The notes under the pieces were generated by a model, which saw nothing but the letters and a program-made list of their open reading frames with translations, ran no database searches and was not told the DNA's origin. Of a DNA stretch of 64,000 bases, positions 29,106-40,909 are shown one piece after another (position 1 is the stretch's first letter; every line of letters starts with the position of its first letter). A program made the position numbers and the translations under genes. Where the stretch lies: positions 240,116,843-240,180,842 of the forward strand of contig NC_090989.1 of the NCBI RefSeq assembly GCF_041146395.1, in the 5' to 3' direction. Source of the DNA: Eulemur rufifrons. Taxonomy: Eukaryota > Chordata > Mammalia > Primates > Lemuridae.

Positions 29106-29409
29106 TTCTTTTTTTAATTATTATTATTTTTAAAGACAGGTCTCTCTTGCCCAGGTTGGAGTGAAGTGGCACGATTATAGCTGACTGTAGCCTCGAACTC
29201 TAGGGCTCAAATGATCTTCCTGCCTCAGCCTCTGGAGTGTCCATGACTACAGGCATGTGCCATCATACCTAGCTATTTTTTTATTTTTTGTAGAGACAGG
29301 GTCCCACTTTGTTGCTTAGGCTGGTCTCGAACTCCTGGGCTCAGGTGATCCTCCTGCCTCCACCTCCCAAAGTGATGAGATTATAGGTGTGAGCCACGGC
29401 ACCCAGCCT
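29106..29409 (-). repeat. Old Alu SINE, antisense
   Basis: Reverse-complement dimeric Alu from TTTTTAAAGACAGGTCTCTC to GAGCCACGGCACCCAGCC; diverged. Confidence 0.82.
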
Positions 29410-29437
29410 GGTTTTGATTTTTAAAACATATAAAGGA

Positions 29438-29756
29438 GGCCGGGCGCAGTGGCTCACGCCTGTAATCCGAGCACTCTGGGAGGCCAAGGCGGGTGGATCG
29501 TTTGAGCTCAGGAGTTCGAGACCAGCCTGAGCAAGAGCGAGACCCCATCTCTACTAAAAATAGAAAGAAATTATATGGACAGCTAAAAATATATATAGAA
29601 AAAATTAGCCGGGCATGGTGGTGCATGCCTCTAGTCCCAACTACTTGGGAGGCTGAGACAGGAGGATCCCTTGAGCTCAGGAGTTTGAGGTTGCTGTGAG
29701 CTAGGCTGACGCCACGGCACTCACTCTAGCCTGTGCAACAGAGCGAGACTCTGTCT

Positions 29757-29788
<32 letters not shown>
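29438..29788 (+). mobile_element. Strepsirrhine-type Alu, full length
   Basis: GGCCGGGCGCAGTGGCTCAC start, GCTGACGCCACGGCACTC block and a poly(A) of about 31. The target duplication AAAACATATAAAGGA lies at 29423-29437 and again after the tail. Confidence 0.93.
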
Positions 29789-29789
<1 letters not shown>

Positions 29790-29945
29790 ATATAAAGGAA
29801 ACTGAGTCTTATAATTGAGAAAACATGGTATATTGCAGTATACAAAAGAATAAGGAAGATCTCTATGAACTAATATGGAGTGGTTTCCCAGATATATTGT
29901 TGAGTGAGAAAAGCAGATTACCTTTGTAAGTAGAAATAATGCTTG

Positions 29946-30088
29946 ACTGGGCACAGTGGCACACGCCTGTCATCTCAGCCATTGGGTAGGCTGAGGCAGG
30001 AGGATCACTTGAGCCCAGAAGTTTGAGCCTAGTCTGGGCAACATAGCAAAATCCTCTCTCTAAACAAATAAACAAACAAAAAATAGAA
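29946..30088 (+). repeat. Alu monomer, sense
   Basis: ACTGGGCACAGTGGCACACG... one arm, ending in an (AAAC)n-type tail. Confidence 0.72.
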
Positions 30089-30396
30089 ATACATTTGTTT
30101 CTTCATTTCAAAAGATACCCAGAAGGGATAAAACAGAAACTATTAATAATCAAACTGATTAGTGAGTGTCAATGGGATGGAGGGTATAGAAATGGAAACA
30201 AGACTTCCCCGAGTTTTCCTTTAAATTTTGAATTCCATGTAAATGGTTGTAAATATTTTAAAAAGTAAATAAAACTGGTAAAAAGAATACAAACAGAAAT
30301 AAATTATCCTAACAATATGTATCAAGTTGAAATATAATCAGATAAACAATAATTTCAAGAAACTTTTGAATTCATTATTCTGACTCTACATCCCTA

Positions 30397-30789
<393 letters not shown>

Positions 30790-31279
30790 CTACATATACT
30801 AATCACGTGTGAGAGTTACACAAAAAGCCCAGACTTCACCACTATGCAATATATCCATGTAACAAATCTGTACATGTACCCCATAAATCTGTAAAAATAA
30901 ACAACAACAAAGAACTGCAAGAGAATCTGGAACTTTACTTATTAAGTTGGTTAATGAATAGTGCTATTATTCTCATAATTCTGAACCTATTTTATATATA
31001 AGATAGAGCAAATAAATATATCGATATCTTGGGAACTAGGGTTTTTTACTGTGGGACATAAAAATATAGAAAGCACTATAGAAGAATCTTGTGGAGTTGG
31101 ATTTGAATTGGAAGTACCAGTATGTACTCATAGTTTTTTAAAAAAATTATATACTTCTTTGCTTGTCCTATGATAGGGGCCAGTAGCAATGACACCCTAA
31201 TAACAATGAGCACACCAAGCACTCTGGTATTGGTTTCTAAATACCATGTTCCACTCAAAGGAACCTGAGTTATTTAGAG

Positions 31280-31503
31280 CAGCGGTCCCCAACCTTTTTG
31301 GCACCAGGGGCCGGTTTCATGGAAGATAATTTTTCCATGGACTGGGGGAGGGGGTGGAGGCAGAGTTCAGGTGGTGATGTGAGCAATGGGGAATAGCTAT
31401 AAATACAGATGAAGCTTTGCTTGCTCACCTCCTGCTGTGTGGCCTGGTTCCTAACAGGCCACAGACCGGTGCTGGTCCTTGGTCTGGGGGTTGAGGACCA
31501 CAG
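31280..31503 (+). mobile_element. Internally deleted hAT element with perfect 8-bp duplication
   Basis: It begins CAGCGGTCCCCAACCTTTTT and ends GGGGGTTGAGGACCACAG. The flanks ATTTAGAG (31272-31279) and ATTTAGAG (31504-31511) match exactly, as expected for hAT. The outer regions match the large transposase-bearing copy at 56228-59290. No coding capacity remains. Confidence 0.9.
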
Positions 31504-31511
31504 ATTTAGAG

Positions 31512-32480
31512 AATTTGGTTGATTTCAGATCTAGAGCAAACAAAGAAAAAAATAAATCTAGAATATTTGTTCCAGAAAGAGGGAAACACCTCAAAGACTA
31601 AATGAGCTCATGTCAAAAGGACAAAGAGGTAAAGATACTCTGAACCCAAATATGAGGAAAATCAATAGAGCCAGAATGTGGCTGTTCTACAAGACAACTG
31701 ACTTGGAATCATAAAAAGTTTTTTAAAAAAAGTGGGGAGGGGCAATTATTCTAAATTAAAAGGATCTAAAGGGACTTCATAATCAGCACAATGCATGAAG
31801 TTTGATTAGATCCCCGGTAGTGTAAGGATGGGAAAGGGGAAGCTAAAGAAGACATTCTGGGGACAATTAATTGGTAAAATCTAAATTAGGACTGTATATT
31901 AGATTGTATTACCAAAACAATGTTAATTTTTAGGTGCAGTAATGATATTGAAGTTCCGTGGCAGAGTATCCATGTTCTTAGGAGATGTACGCTGAAGTAT
32001 TTAGAGGTGAAATGGCATTTGCAATTTTCTTTCAAATGGTTCAGGGGGGAAAAAGCATATATATAATGAGAAAAAACAAAAGCAAATAGAAAAAAATATT
32101 AAATTGTGAATTTTGTGAAGGGTATTTGGGTGTTCATTGTAGTACTCTTCCAACTTTTGTTTGGTTCTGAAATTTTTCAAAGCAAAAAAAGTTCAGAAAT
32201 AGAGATTTAAGAGGTGGAATGGATAGAGCTTTGTAACTACCTGGGAATGGAGGGAGAGTGTAGAGCCCCGAATAACAAGTAGATTTCTGGCTCATCACAG
32301 GGCTGCCATCACTGAAACAGAGAACCCTGAAGGAAGAGCGGGCACACAGAGAGTGATGGGCGCTCCACCTTGGACACTGAGTGTGAGGTGTCGATGGCGA
32401 TACAAGTGGACATGTCCAGTAGGCTGCTGGGGATACAGGTTTGGAGGCTGAGAGTTTGGCACAGGGGAAGAGGCGGGCTC
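31512..32480. other. Intergenic, mostly unassigned
   Basis: 32120-32210 resembles an L1 3' tail (GGTTCTGAAATTTTTCAAAGC). The remainder shows nothing recognisable. Confidence 0.45.
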
Positions 32481-32856
32481 TGTATTAATAGATCGCTAGG
32501 GGTGCCCTAATGCCAGACTACAGACTGGGGGCGTTAAACAACAGAAATTTATTTTCTCACAATTCTGGGGGCCAGAAGTTCGAGGTCAAGATATCAGCAA
32601 GATTGGTTTCTCCTGAGCCCTCTCTCCTTGGCTCATCTTCTCTCAGTGTCTCTCCTTTCATGGTCTTTCCTCTATCTGTGACCTAATCTCTTTTTATAAG
32701 GACACCAGTCACTGGGGTAGGGCTGACCCTAATGACCTCATTTTAACCGGATTACCTCTTTAAAGGCCCTATCTCCAATTACGCTCTGAGGTACTAGGGT
32801 TAGGACTTTCACCATAAGAATTTCGGGGGGCTGGGGGCACAATTCAGCCCCTAGCA
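32481..32856 (-). mobile_element. MaLR-type solitary LTR, antisense
   Basis: TG...CA ends (TGTATTAATAGATCGC to CAGCCCCTAGCA), with AACAGAAATTTATTTTCTCAC and TATAAGGACACCAGTCAC as in the copy at 7866-8263. No internal region is present. Confidence 0.75.
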
Positions 32857-33509
32857 GAGTCTCTTAGTCACACAGATCCTGAGTAAACAGAACACCTTTC
32901 TGTATTTCATAGCATTAAGTTAGAGTAAGCCCAAAATCAATCTGTAAAGGTAAGTTTACTCCTAACTCACTGGCAATTATGTGAGTTTTTCAAGTGTTTT
33001 GGGGAACAGGGGTATTTTCCAAAAGGAAGTAGAAATACAGAAAGGAAGAGAAGTAGGAAGGGAGGAAGTGAGTCCGTGCGTCTCAGTAAGCTGTCTCCTT
33101 TCTGGCCCAAGTCAAGGAAACAGGAAAAAAAAAAAAAAAGATCATTTAGACACAAAAAACTGAATTTCAAGGACACTTCCACTTGTAAAGAAGAAACTGA
33201 TTTTAAAACAAGCCACACAGTGTTTGGGAAAGGAAGTGAAATCAAAGAAATGAAGCTAGGAAAACTGCTTGGCATTATTTCTGTCACTATATCCAGGAGC
33301 AAAAATTACAATGGATTTCTCAGCCCTTGGGTCAGGGACTAAGGGATGTTTTTTCAGAGTTGTGGAAAATAAGATCTGGCATATATTTATTTATTAAAGA
33401 TTTGGTGGTGAGCAGGACAGAAAAAGTACAAGAATAAACCTGTTTTTTTTTTTTTTTTTATCAGATCAAGTTACTCCATCAGAGCAATCTTTCTGTCCCA
33501 TGTATTTTC

Positions 33510-33700
33510 TTCTCTTAATAGTTATGTGACCTTGGGTAACATTTTCCTCTCTCTGTGTCTTAATTTCCCCACCTGTAAAATGAAGATAATATCTTCCGCA
33601 TAGAGTTCTTGTCAGGAATTAATGAACTAAAACATGAAAAAAGTTAAAAAGTTCTTGGTACATAATAGATCTTCAAATAAACATCAGCTATCCTCATCCT
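33510..33700 (+). repeat. MIR SINE
   Basis: ATGTGACCTTGGGTAACATT, CCCCACCTGTAAAATGAAG and the GTTCTTGGTACATAATAGAT end are typical of MIR. Confidence 0.75.
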
Positions 33701-33955
33701 CACTACCACCACCACCCCCACCATCATCGTCCTCACCCCAGCACATCTGACTTAGCTCATTTTATTCTCACTGTTGGCCACATCTTCCGTTCTCCTCTCC
33801 AGCTGTGCTGCTTCTGAGATTTTCCCCTAAGGATTCCAACCCAAGTTGATCTTGCTTCAAGGAGGAGATGCAGCCTGAACTTGGTGCTGAGGTGTCTGGA
33901 TTCATTCAGATGGTGGAGATTCCTCAACAACTTCATTCAGCAAACATATGCTGAA

Positions 33956-33989
33956 CACCTACTTTACGTCAGCACCTACTTTACGTCAG
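33956..33989. repeat. Exact 17-base tandem duplication
   Basis: CACCTACTTTACGTCAG occurs twice head to tail, with a third partial unit CACCT after it. Each unit contains a CRE-like TTACGTCA. Confidence 0.95.
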
Positions 33990-35499
33990 CACCTGGCTAG
34001 CGGCAGGAGGTGGAGAGATGAAGAGTGGTAGTCCTTGCTTGCAGGGAGCTTTTTAATCTAATGGAGAAAGAATCGTAGAAGCAGATAAAGAGATATAACA
34101 AAGGTTGTTAAAAAGGCAGAAAATGATCTAAATATCTGGATTATCCCCCATCAGCCCAGAAATGTGCTAAAATATTTGCTATCTTAAAAAATTTCATCTT
34201 GACTCCTCAAACTCTTCTGGCTACCATTTCTTGGTGAATCTTCCAAGCAAAGCTTTATAGCTTCAACTAAAGCTTTATAGCAAAGCTGTTCCTCTGGTGG
34301 AACAGGCCATCAGTGGTGCCCAGGTTTACATCTCCATTTCATCAGGTAAACGGATAGAATTGGAAGAGCTCACTCTTGATTCCAAATTCCCCCTGATGCA
34401 TTCTGATTAGCCAGCTTGGATCAAGACCCACTCCTGGACCAATGAGCTCTAGCCACAGAGTCGGGTCACAGTGTATTACAGTGCTATTCCTATGGTAGCC
34501 ATCTGAATGGAGTTGGGGTGAGGGGAAGGTGGGAAGTGGTTAGTCTCTGTTGAATAAGAAGGAGCAGAAGGTCTCAGGAAAGGAGGGGATATTGGGACAG
34601 ACAAAACAATACATGGCTACTCTCTGTCATCCCTTCTCTCCAGGCAAATTGAAAGATCTTAAATTTTCAATTCTGTCTCCTATTTTCTTCAAAATCTGGT
34701 TTCATTAATTACCCTTTTTGTCTTTTACATTTTAAATCTGTTTCTATTCAAGCTCCTTTTCTTTAGGCTCAAACTTGCTCAAGACTCTCCTATGCTAAAG
34801 GAAGGTCCCACAACCTGTGTTCAAGCTCCTGTCCCTTTTCCATCAAGTAAATGTCACCTGCCCCTTATTCATACTTGACCCTGACCTGATCTCCTCTCTT
34901 TATTTCCTTCTTCAGTGCCACCTCTATTTCCCCAAGGTGTTTCTTGGTCTTTGAAAGGCTGAAGACAAGGTAGAGTGAAGGAAGCGTGAGATTTATAGGC
35001 CTTTGTGATGCAGCCCTTCCAGTAGGTGTGACAGGTAGTCTCTGATGTGCCGACTCCTTACAGCCTGATTCCAAGAGGCCCCCTGGATTGTGGAGCATGG
35101 CACTGACCAGTCTCTGACCTTTCCAGCTTCCTGGCTCCAGAGAGTCTGTGGCCACAGTGCCACCTGGACCCCACCCAGGCTTCTGATAGTCAGCTTGTTT
35201 ACCAAAGCCTTCCCAGGTACAAGAACCTTCTCATGAAGAAAGAGGGTGGGTGCCCTCTCTGAGAGGCTGTTTGCTATTCGCTCTGTCAGATGGGGTAACT
35301 TCCCATTGCCAGTCCTGTGCTCTCTGGAATGAAGGGGAAAGGTAACAACCACAGGTTGGACCAGAGCTGCCTTTTTAAGGGTACCCACTGCTGAAGGCCA
35401 AGCCCTTGGCACGCACTCACCAACACACGTTTCTGCTTCTCTGGGCTACATGGCTGCTTGTGGGGACAACCTATAGCACAAAGCCCTTTTCTTCTTTGG

Positions 35500-36195
35500 T
35501 TTTTATAAAAAACCTGTTTATTATGGAAAATATTAAACATATACAAAATAGACTATTTAATGTGTCTACCACTCACTTTCAACAAATATCCACTTGAGGC
35601 CAGTGTTGCTTTCATTATACCCCCATGCCAACACCCTCCCCCATTACTACAAAGCAAATCTCAGATAATATACTTTATCTGTAAATATTTCAGTATGGAT
35701 CTGAATAACTCTTCTTTTTTGTTTATTTCTGGCTGTGGTCAGGTTTATTGAGGTGTAATTTACATGCAGTAAAATTTACCCTTTTTAGGTATAGTTCTGA
35801 GGTTTCATAAACTGATTCAGTCACGTAACCATCACAATCAGGATGTAGAACAGTTCTGTCACCTCCACAAATTCCCCCATATCCCTTTGCAGTGAACTCC
35901 CTCTCCCACCCCCAGGCAACCACAGATGTGCTTTCTATTCCTATACTTTTATCTTTTCCAAACTGTCATAAACATAGAATCATATAGTATGTAGTCTTTT
36001 GGAGCCTCAACATTTAAAACAGAATCATAATAAATACCATCACATCACTCCCAAATCAACAATAATTCCTTAATATCATCAAATATTCAATGCTCACATT
36101 TCCACAATTATCCTAAAGAGTATTTTTTTGTACTCTGATATAGGATCTATATAAGGTCTACACATTGCACTTGGTGGTTATGTCTCTCAAGAGTT
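35500..36195 (-). repeat. Old L1 3' fragments, antisense
   Basis: TTTATTGAGGTGTAATTTACATG, GTAACCATCACAATCAGGATG and CATTGCACTTGGTGGTTATG are typical of reverse-complement L1M 3' ends. The second part is cut by the hAT element at 36204. Confidence 0.65.
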
Positions 36196-36203
36196 TTTTA
36201 ATC

Positions 36204-36396
36204 CAGGGGTCCCAACCTATGGTGAGTTGTATAATTATTTCATTATATATTACAATGTAATAATAATAGAAATAAAGTGCACAATAAATGTAATACGCTT
36301 GAATCATCCAGAAACTATCCCCCCTGCTCTCTGGTCTGTGGAAAAATTGTCTTCCATAAAAATGGTTCCTGGTGCCAAAAAGGTTGGGGACCACTG
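36204..36396 (+). mobile_element. Internally deleted hAT element, same family as 31280 and 56228
   Basis: CAGGGGTCCCAACC start and GGTTGGGGACCACTG end. The middle (GGTGAGTTGTATAATTATTTC onwards) matches 59110-59290 closely. TTAATCCA occurs at both edges, so the start may be 1-2 bases off. Confidence 0.85.
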
Positions 36397-36522
36397 TTAA
36401 TCCATAAGTTTACTCCCATCTTTTGTTTCCTCCAAGAAATTGGGTTGTCACAAATAGTTTCCCATAATCTGAGTTTTTTTGATTGTCTCTGTATGTTGTC
36501 ACTTCTTCTGTTCCCTATAGCC

Positions 36523-36675
36523 TTGCTACTAAAATATGATCCGTGGACTAGCAGCATCTGCATCACCTGGGAGTTAGGAGTGCAGAATCTCAGACCCCAC
36601 TCAAGACCTATTGAATCAGAATCTGCATTTTAAACAAGATTCCTAGGTGATTCTGTTCCTGTAAAATGGTAGTGA
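36523..36675 (-). repeat. MER5A hAT relic, antisense
   Basis: GGACTAGCAGCATCTGCATC, GACCTATTGAATCAGAATC and AACAAGATTCCTAGGTGATT match MER5A. 36676-37180 is unassigned. Confidence 0.75.
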
Positions 36676-37184
36676 GCACTAGAGTCTTGATCTTGTTTAG
36701 GGTTTTTGGGGGGGGCAAGCCTATTGGTGGTATTGCACCCCTTATTTCTCAGCCCTGCCCACCTGCTCCTCTCTGCGCCTCTCTGCTCCTTGTCAGCCAG
36801 GACTTGGGCCTCCTTGCAACTCAGGCTTCCGTAAATGTAAGCATATCCCAGGAGATGCAGTCTGCCGTCCCTCCCCCATTCTCTTTTTCTACCTTGGCTT
36901 CCAGGTATTTCGTCTATCCTTACGATTCACAAATCTTTCTCTCTAATCTTGACCTCCCCTTGGTCTCCTAACTTGCCTTTTCAGTTGCCAAGAGAATAAC
37001 TCTTCCTAGATATTCAGCCTACACTTTTAACTCAACAAGTCAAAACTTAAACCACTATTTTCCCTCCTATCTTCTCTTTTGGATTAGTGACCTATTTTCT
37101 GATCACTCAGCCTAGACTATTTGAAGCTGTCTTCTATTTTTTTCCCACTCTTCGTGTCTTACCTCTAATTAGTGGTGTAGCTTT

Positions 37185-37560
37185 ATTAATTTTCCTTCTG
37201 TATTTGTCAGCTTTCATTAGGTTATGCTGGAGTAAGAAACAATCTCCTCAAATCTTGGTGGTTTACAACACAAAATTTATTTTTTGTTCATGTTATACGT
37301 TGGCTGTGAGTTTACCTCAGTTCTGATCTGCTCCATGTGTCCTCTTCATTCCAGGATCCAGTCTGGAAAATAGCCCCAATTTGGGATATAGTGAGGGAAA
37401 AAAGGAGTGGCAGAATTAGGAGTAGCCTTCAAAGCCTCTTTTTGGTCATGGTGTAATTGCACATTTCATCGGCCATAGAAAATGACAAAGCCAAGTCCCG
37501 TGTCTGTGGGCTGGGAAAGTGTGTTCCAGTATCTGGCATTACTAGTACAATCTATGACAA
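37185..37560. other. Possible decayed LTR-like repeat
   Basis: TATTTGTCAGCTTTCATTAG ... GTTTACAACACAAAATTTATT resembles an LTR or similar repeat; not assigned. Confidence 0.3.
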
Positions 37561-37885
37561 CTGCCGTGTTATATCTCATTTGCATCCCTTATTTCAATTC
37601 CCTTTACCTCTGCCTTAAACCTCCCTTCTCTCAGCTTAGAATCCACGTCCTCAGGGAAGCCTTCTCTGATACCCTCAGGCTAGGTCACGGCTCCTATCAG
37701 CTACCGTGGAACTTGTACTTGTCCGTTACGACACATGTGGCATAATTTAATTATTCATGCACTTAGTTTCTGACTTTCCCCTAGACTGCAAGCCCTGTGA
37801 AGGCAGAGACAGTTTCTGTTTTGTTCACTATTTAATCCTTGGAATTTAGAAAAGCAGTATGCGATAATTATATGTAAATGAATGA
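37560..37885 (+). repeat. L2 fragment
   Basis: CCTCAGGGAAGCCTTCTCTG, AGACTGCAAGCCCTGTGAAG and the GTAAATGAATGA end are L2-like. Confidence 0.7.
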
Positions 37886-38094
37886 ACGAAGGCCTTAGTC
37901 ATCCCCACCCGGATTACTGAAAGGCCCTACCAGTCAGTAGTTTTTGAAATCTAATTTAACCTTCTGCCATGGGGTTTCCTTCTTAAAAGACTTACTCTCT
38001 TCATATCATCTATTAGTCTTCCAGGTCAGCCTCCTCTTTGAAGTTTCCTGAACGTGTGAGCTTTCTCAGACCTCCGTCCTTCCGCATTGGCGGT

Positions 38095-38345
38095 TCCTTC
38101 TGTAGAATGCCCACCCGTCACTGCTCTGCCTGATAAAATCCTATTCATCTTGGAAATCTCAGCTCTGAGGCTTGGTCCTCTGCTGAACCTCCCATGAGGC
38201 AATTATCATGGTGCACTCTAACGGTTGGTTTGTGTGCCTCTATTAGACTAAGCTCCACGAGGCCACAAACTATTTTATTGGTCTTTGTATTTTATAGCAC
38301 TTAATATGAGGAGCTTTGCACAAAGCAGATGCTCAAATATTGCTG
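38095..38345 (+). repeat. L2 fragment
   Basis: GACTAAGCTCCACGAGGCCA and GCAGATGCTCAAATATTGCTG are L2 3'-end features. 38346-38929 is unassigned. Confidence 0.6.
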
Positions 38346-38929
38346 GTTACATCTTTGCAAGCTACAGTTAGTTAACAGAGTAATGCCTTATCCATCCAGA
38401 AGCAGCAAAGCACACGTTAACAAATTCTGTGCCCTTCAAACATAGGCAGTTAGAATCTACTTACTTTTCCTACACACCCAGTCCTAATGTGGTTTTCCAG
38501 TGCAGATTAGAAAAGAGGGAGGGGCACTTCTAAATAGAGGACCCCCCCAACCCCGTAACAGCAAGAAGTGGACACAGTGGTGAACTGTCAGTAAACAAGA
38601 GGGGACTTGGCATGGCTCACAGGAGCGCCTTCTGGTAGGGGCCTACTTCCTGCAGCTTCCTTTTACAACTCTGAGCCTGAGACTGTCTCAGATTGTAAAA
38701 AAACAAACACAGACTTGCTGGCTTCTCTTGTTTCCCTCCGAGCTGAAGGGGTGGGAGGCAGACTCGGAGCCCCGGGTTTCCCTGAGGAAAGGATGACCTC
38801 CTCCATTGGGCTTCTCTTGTCTTCCTTTCCTTGGTGGTGGCAGCAGCAGTCGTGGGTTGGATTTGTTTTTTGAGGAAGCAAAGTGAACAGGCCACAGTGA
38901 ATTTTTGCCCTGCCACACATTGGCTAACA

Positions 38930-39107
38930 CAGTGGTTCTCCAACCTGAGCATGAGTCAGAATCACCTCAGGGCTTGTCGAGCCACAGATTGTCGGGCTCC
39001 ACCCACAGTTTCTGATTCAATAGGTCTGGCTTGGGGACTGGACAATATGCATTTCTAAAAAGTTCCAGGTGATGCTGCCATTGCTGGTCTGGACTTAGGA
39101 ATCACTG
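38930..39107 (+). repeat. MER5A hAT relic, sense
   Basis: CAGTGGTTCTCCAACCTGAG start and GGAATCACTG end, with TCAGAATCACCTCAGGGC and TTCTGATTCAATAGGTCTGG. Close to the full consensus. Confidence 0.85.
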
Positions 39108-40180
39108 GGAGTAAAGTATGAGTAGCCATGGGAAGACCTGTGTGGCTACTGTCTACCCAGGGCTGGTCTGCTTACGCTACCGTTAGTTAGGTCAGTCCAG
39201 GGATTTTTCTGCCCTCCCACGCATGCAAGAAAGGGGTGTTAGACCTGAACCTGTTGTTTTCTCACCATTAAGAACGTGGCCGGGGACGAGACCTCAGGAC
39301 AGTGACTCTTCTGTAAACGGCGGCGCGGCTCTTTTAGTGGTGACTGCTCCCCAGGGAGACGCACCTGTGACCTCGGTGCTGCTGAAGTCCATCCTAGACC
39401 CCCGCAGGCCCAAGCAAGTGGAGAACCCTCTTCCTTAGACATTCTGCCCCTGCTGTTTGTTGTTAAATGACGTGCTTCGTCCGTATGAAGCCTGGTTCTG
39501 TACATCTGAGTGTGCCCTGCAGAGATCCTGCAGTCCTTGGTGACTAACAAGGACTTTCACTGAACTTAACAGATTTCTCTTTTCTTGTCTACCTTTAAGG
39601 TTTCTTGCTGTTGAGAATAGTGAGGGACAAGGAATTTTTATTGCTCCCATTTTGCAGGCAAGGATACCAGTGCTGACCCCAGCCTTACCGACTACTTGGA
39701 GGTCTATAAAAACACATGGGCTTTGTGTTTCTTGCCCATGTTAGTGGAATCCCTTATGTCTTCTCATGAACCGATCTCCAAATTCACTCTGGGCCTTCTC
39801 CCTCTTTTCTGTGCAAGGCCCCAGTATGGGCCACTGTTAGCCCTCGTCACCTAGATTTTCTTTGCTGTGCAGCCTGAGGCTGTGAGCCTCTGGATCTCCA
39901 CCTTGGTCTGTAGGGGGAAAAGTTGTTTTAGGTGAATTTGAGTCCTTGGTTTTAGGCCAAATGCAGCAATTACCACAAGGTTCTGGCTAAGATGCAAGAC
40001 AAAATGTCTGTACTCCCACTACTGTTGGTCTGCAAAGTGGAAGGCCACCCTAGGCAAATTTGTCACCTTTTCTGTATCTCCTTGGGGACAGGCTTTCCCT
40101 TGTTCAGTGCTCCTCAGCGCTTTACTAAAAGGTTTATGGAACAAGTATTGATTTATCTCTAACCCTCCAGCCAGAGAGCC
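39108..40180. other. Intergenic, unassigned
   Basis: A short CpG-bearing stretch at 39270-39400 and otherwise plain sequence. Overlapping frames on both strands have no recognised domain. Confidence 0.45.
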
Positions 40181-40400
40181 TTTGAAACCACCTTAAATGC
40201 TCTACCTCCCAGCTCCATCTTATCCTTTGGACTCAGCTGAAATACCATCTCCTCAGAGAAGTCTTCCTGACAACCCCACCTAAATTGGGTTTTCCACTCA
40301 CCCCTCCTCTATTACTTTACCTATGGTTTATTTGCATCACAGAACCTTCCTTGTTCATTTATTTGTTTCCTTAGTTTTGTACTTGTTTTGTCATGTATCT
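40180..40400 (+). repeat. L2 fragment
   Basis: CCATCTCCTCAGAGAAGTCTTCCTGACAACC region is L2-like. Confidence 0.6.
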
Positions 40401-40420
40401 TCTGTAGAAAATATTTCAGC

Positions 40421-40560
40421 CGGATGAGGTGGCTCATGCCTGTAATCCCAGCACTTGAGAGGGCTGAGGCAGGAGGATTGCTTGAGGCCAGGAGTTCCAT
40501 ACCAGCCTAGGCAACATAGTGAGACACTGTCTCTACAAAATAATAAAAAAAAAATAATAT
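40421..40560 (+). repeat. Alu monomer, sense
   Basis: GCCGGATGAGGTGGCTCATG ... one arm with an A-rich tail. Confidence 0.75.
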
Positions 40561-40597
40561 TTCTGTGGAAAAAAAAAAAAAAGAATCACTGGCCTAG

Positions 40598-40860
40598 GGC
40601 CAGGTGTGGTAGGAGGATTGCTTGAGCTCAGGAGTTGGAGACCAGCCTGAGCAAGAGTGAGACCCTGTCTCTACTAAAAATAGAAAAATTAGCTGGGCCT
40701 GGTGGCACGAACCTATAGTCCCAGCTACTCAGGAGGCTAAGGCAAGAAGGATCGCTTAAGCCCCAACCCGGGAGTTTGAGGTTGCTGTGAGCTAGGCTGA
40801 CACCATGGCACTCTAGCCTGAGCAACAGAGCAAGACTGTCTCAAAAAAAAAAAAAAAAAA
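40598..40860 (+). mobile_element. Strepsirrhine-type Alu with a left-arm deletion
   Basis: The GGCCAGGTGTGGT start jumps to AGGAGGATTGC; the right arm has GCTGACACCATGGCACTC. An 18-base duplication AAAAGAATCACTGGCCTA flanks it. Confidence 0.9.
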
Positions 40861-40909
40861 ACAGAACAAAACAAAACAAACAACAACAACAAAAAAGAAT
40901 CACTGGCCT

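Larger units (their letters stand above)
32857..35500. other. Intergenic stretch with small repeats only
   Basis: Contains a (T)n at 33440-33459, an MIR at about 33510-33700, a CCA-rich run near 33704-33725 and a 17-base exact tandem duplication at 33956-33989. The rest, including the overlapping frames around 34865-35546, has no protein-like signature. Confidence 0.5.

Noticed and set aside
35286..35546. Overlapping minus-strand frames at 34865-35546 as a gene
   Set aside because: No domain, no splice-consistent partner exons and no codon pattern; the frames overlap each other.
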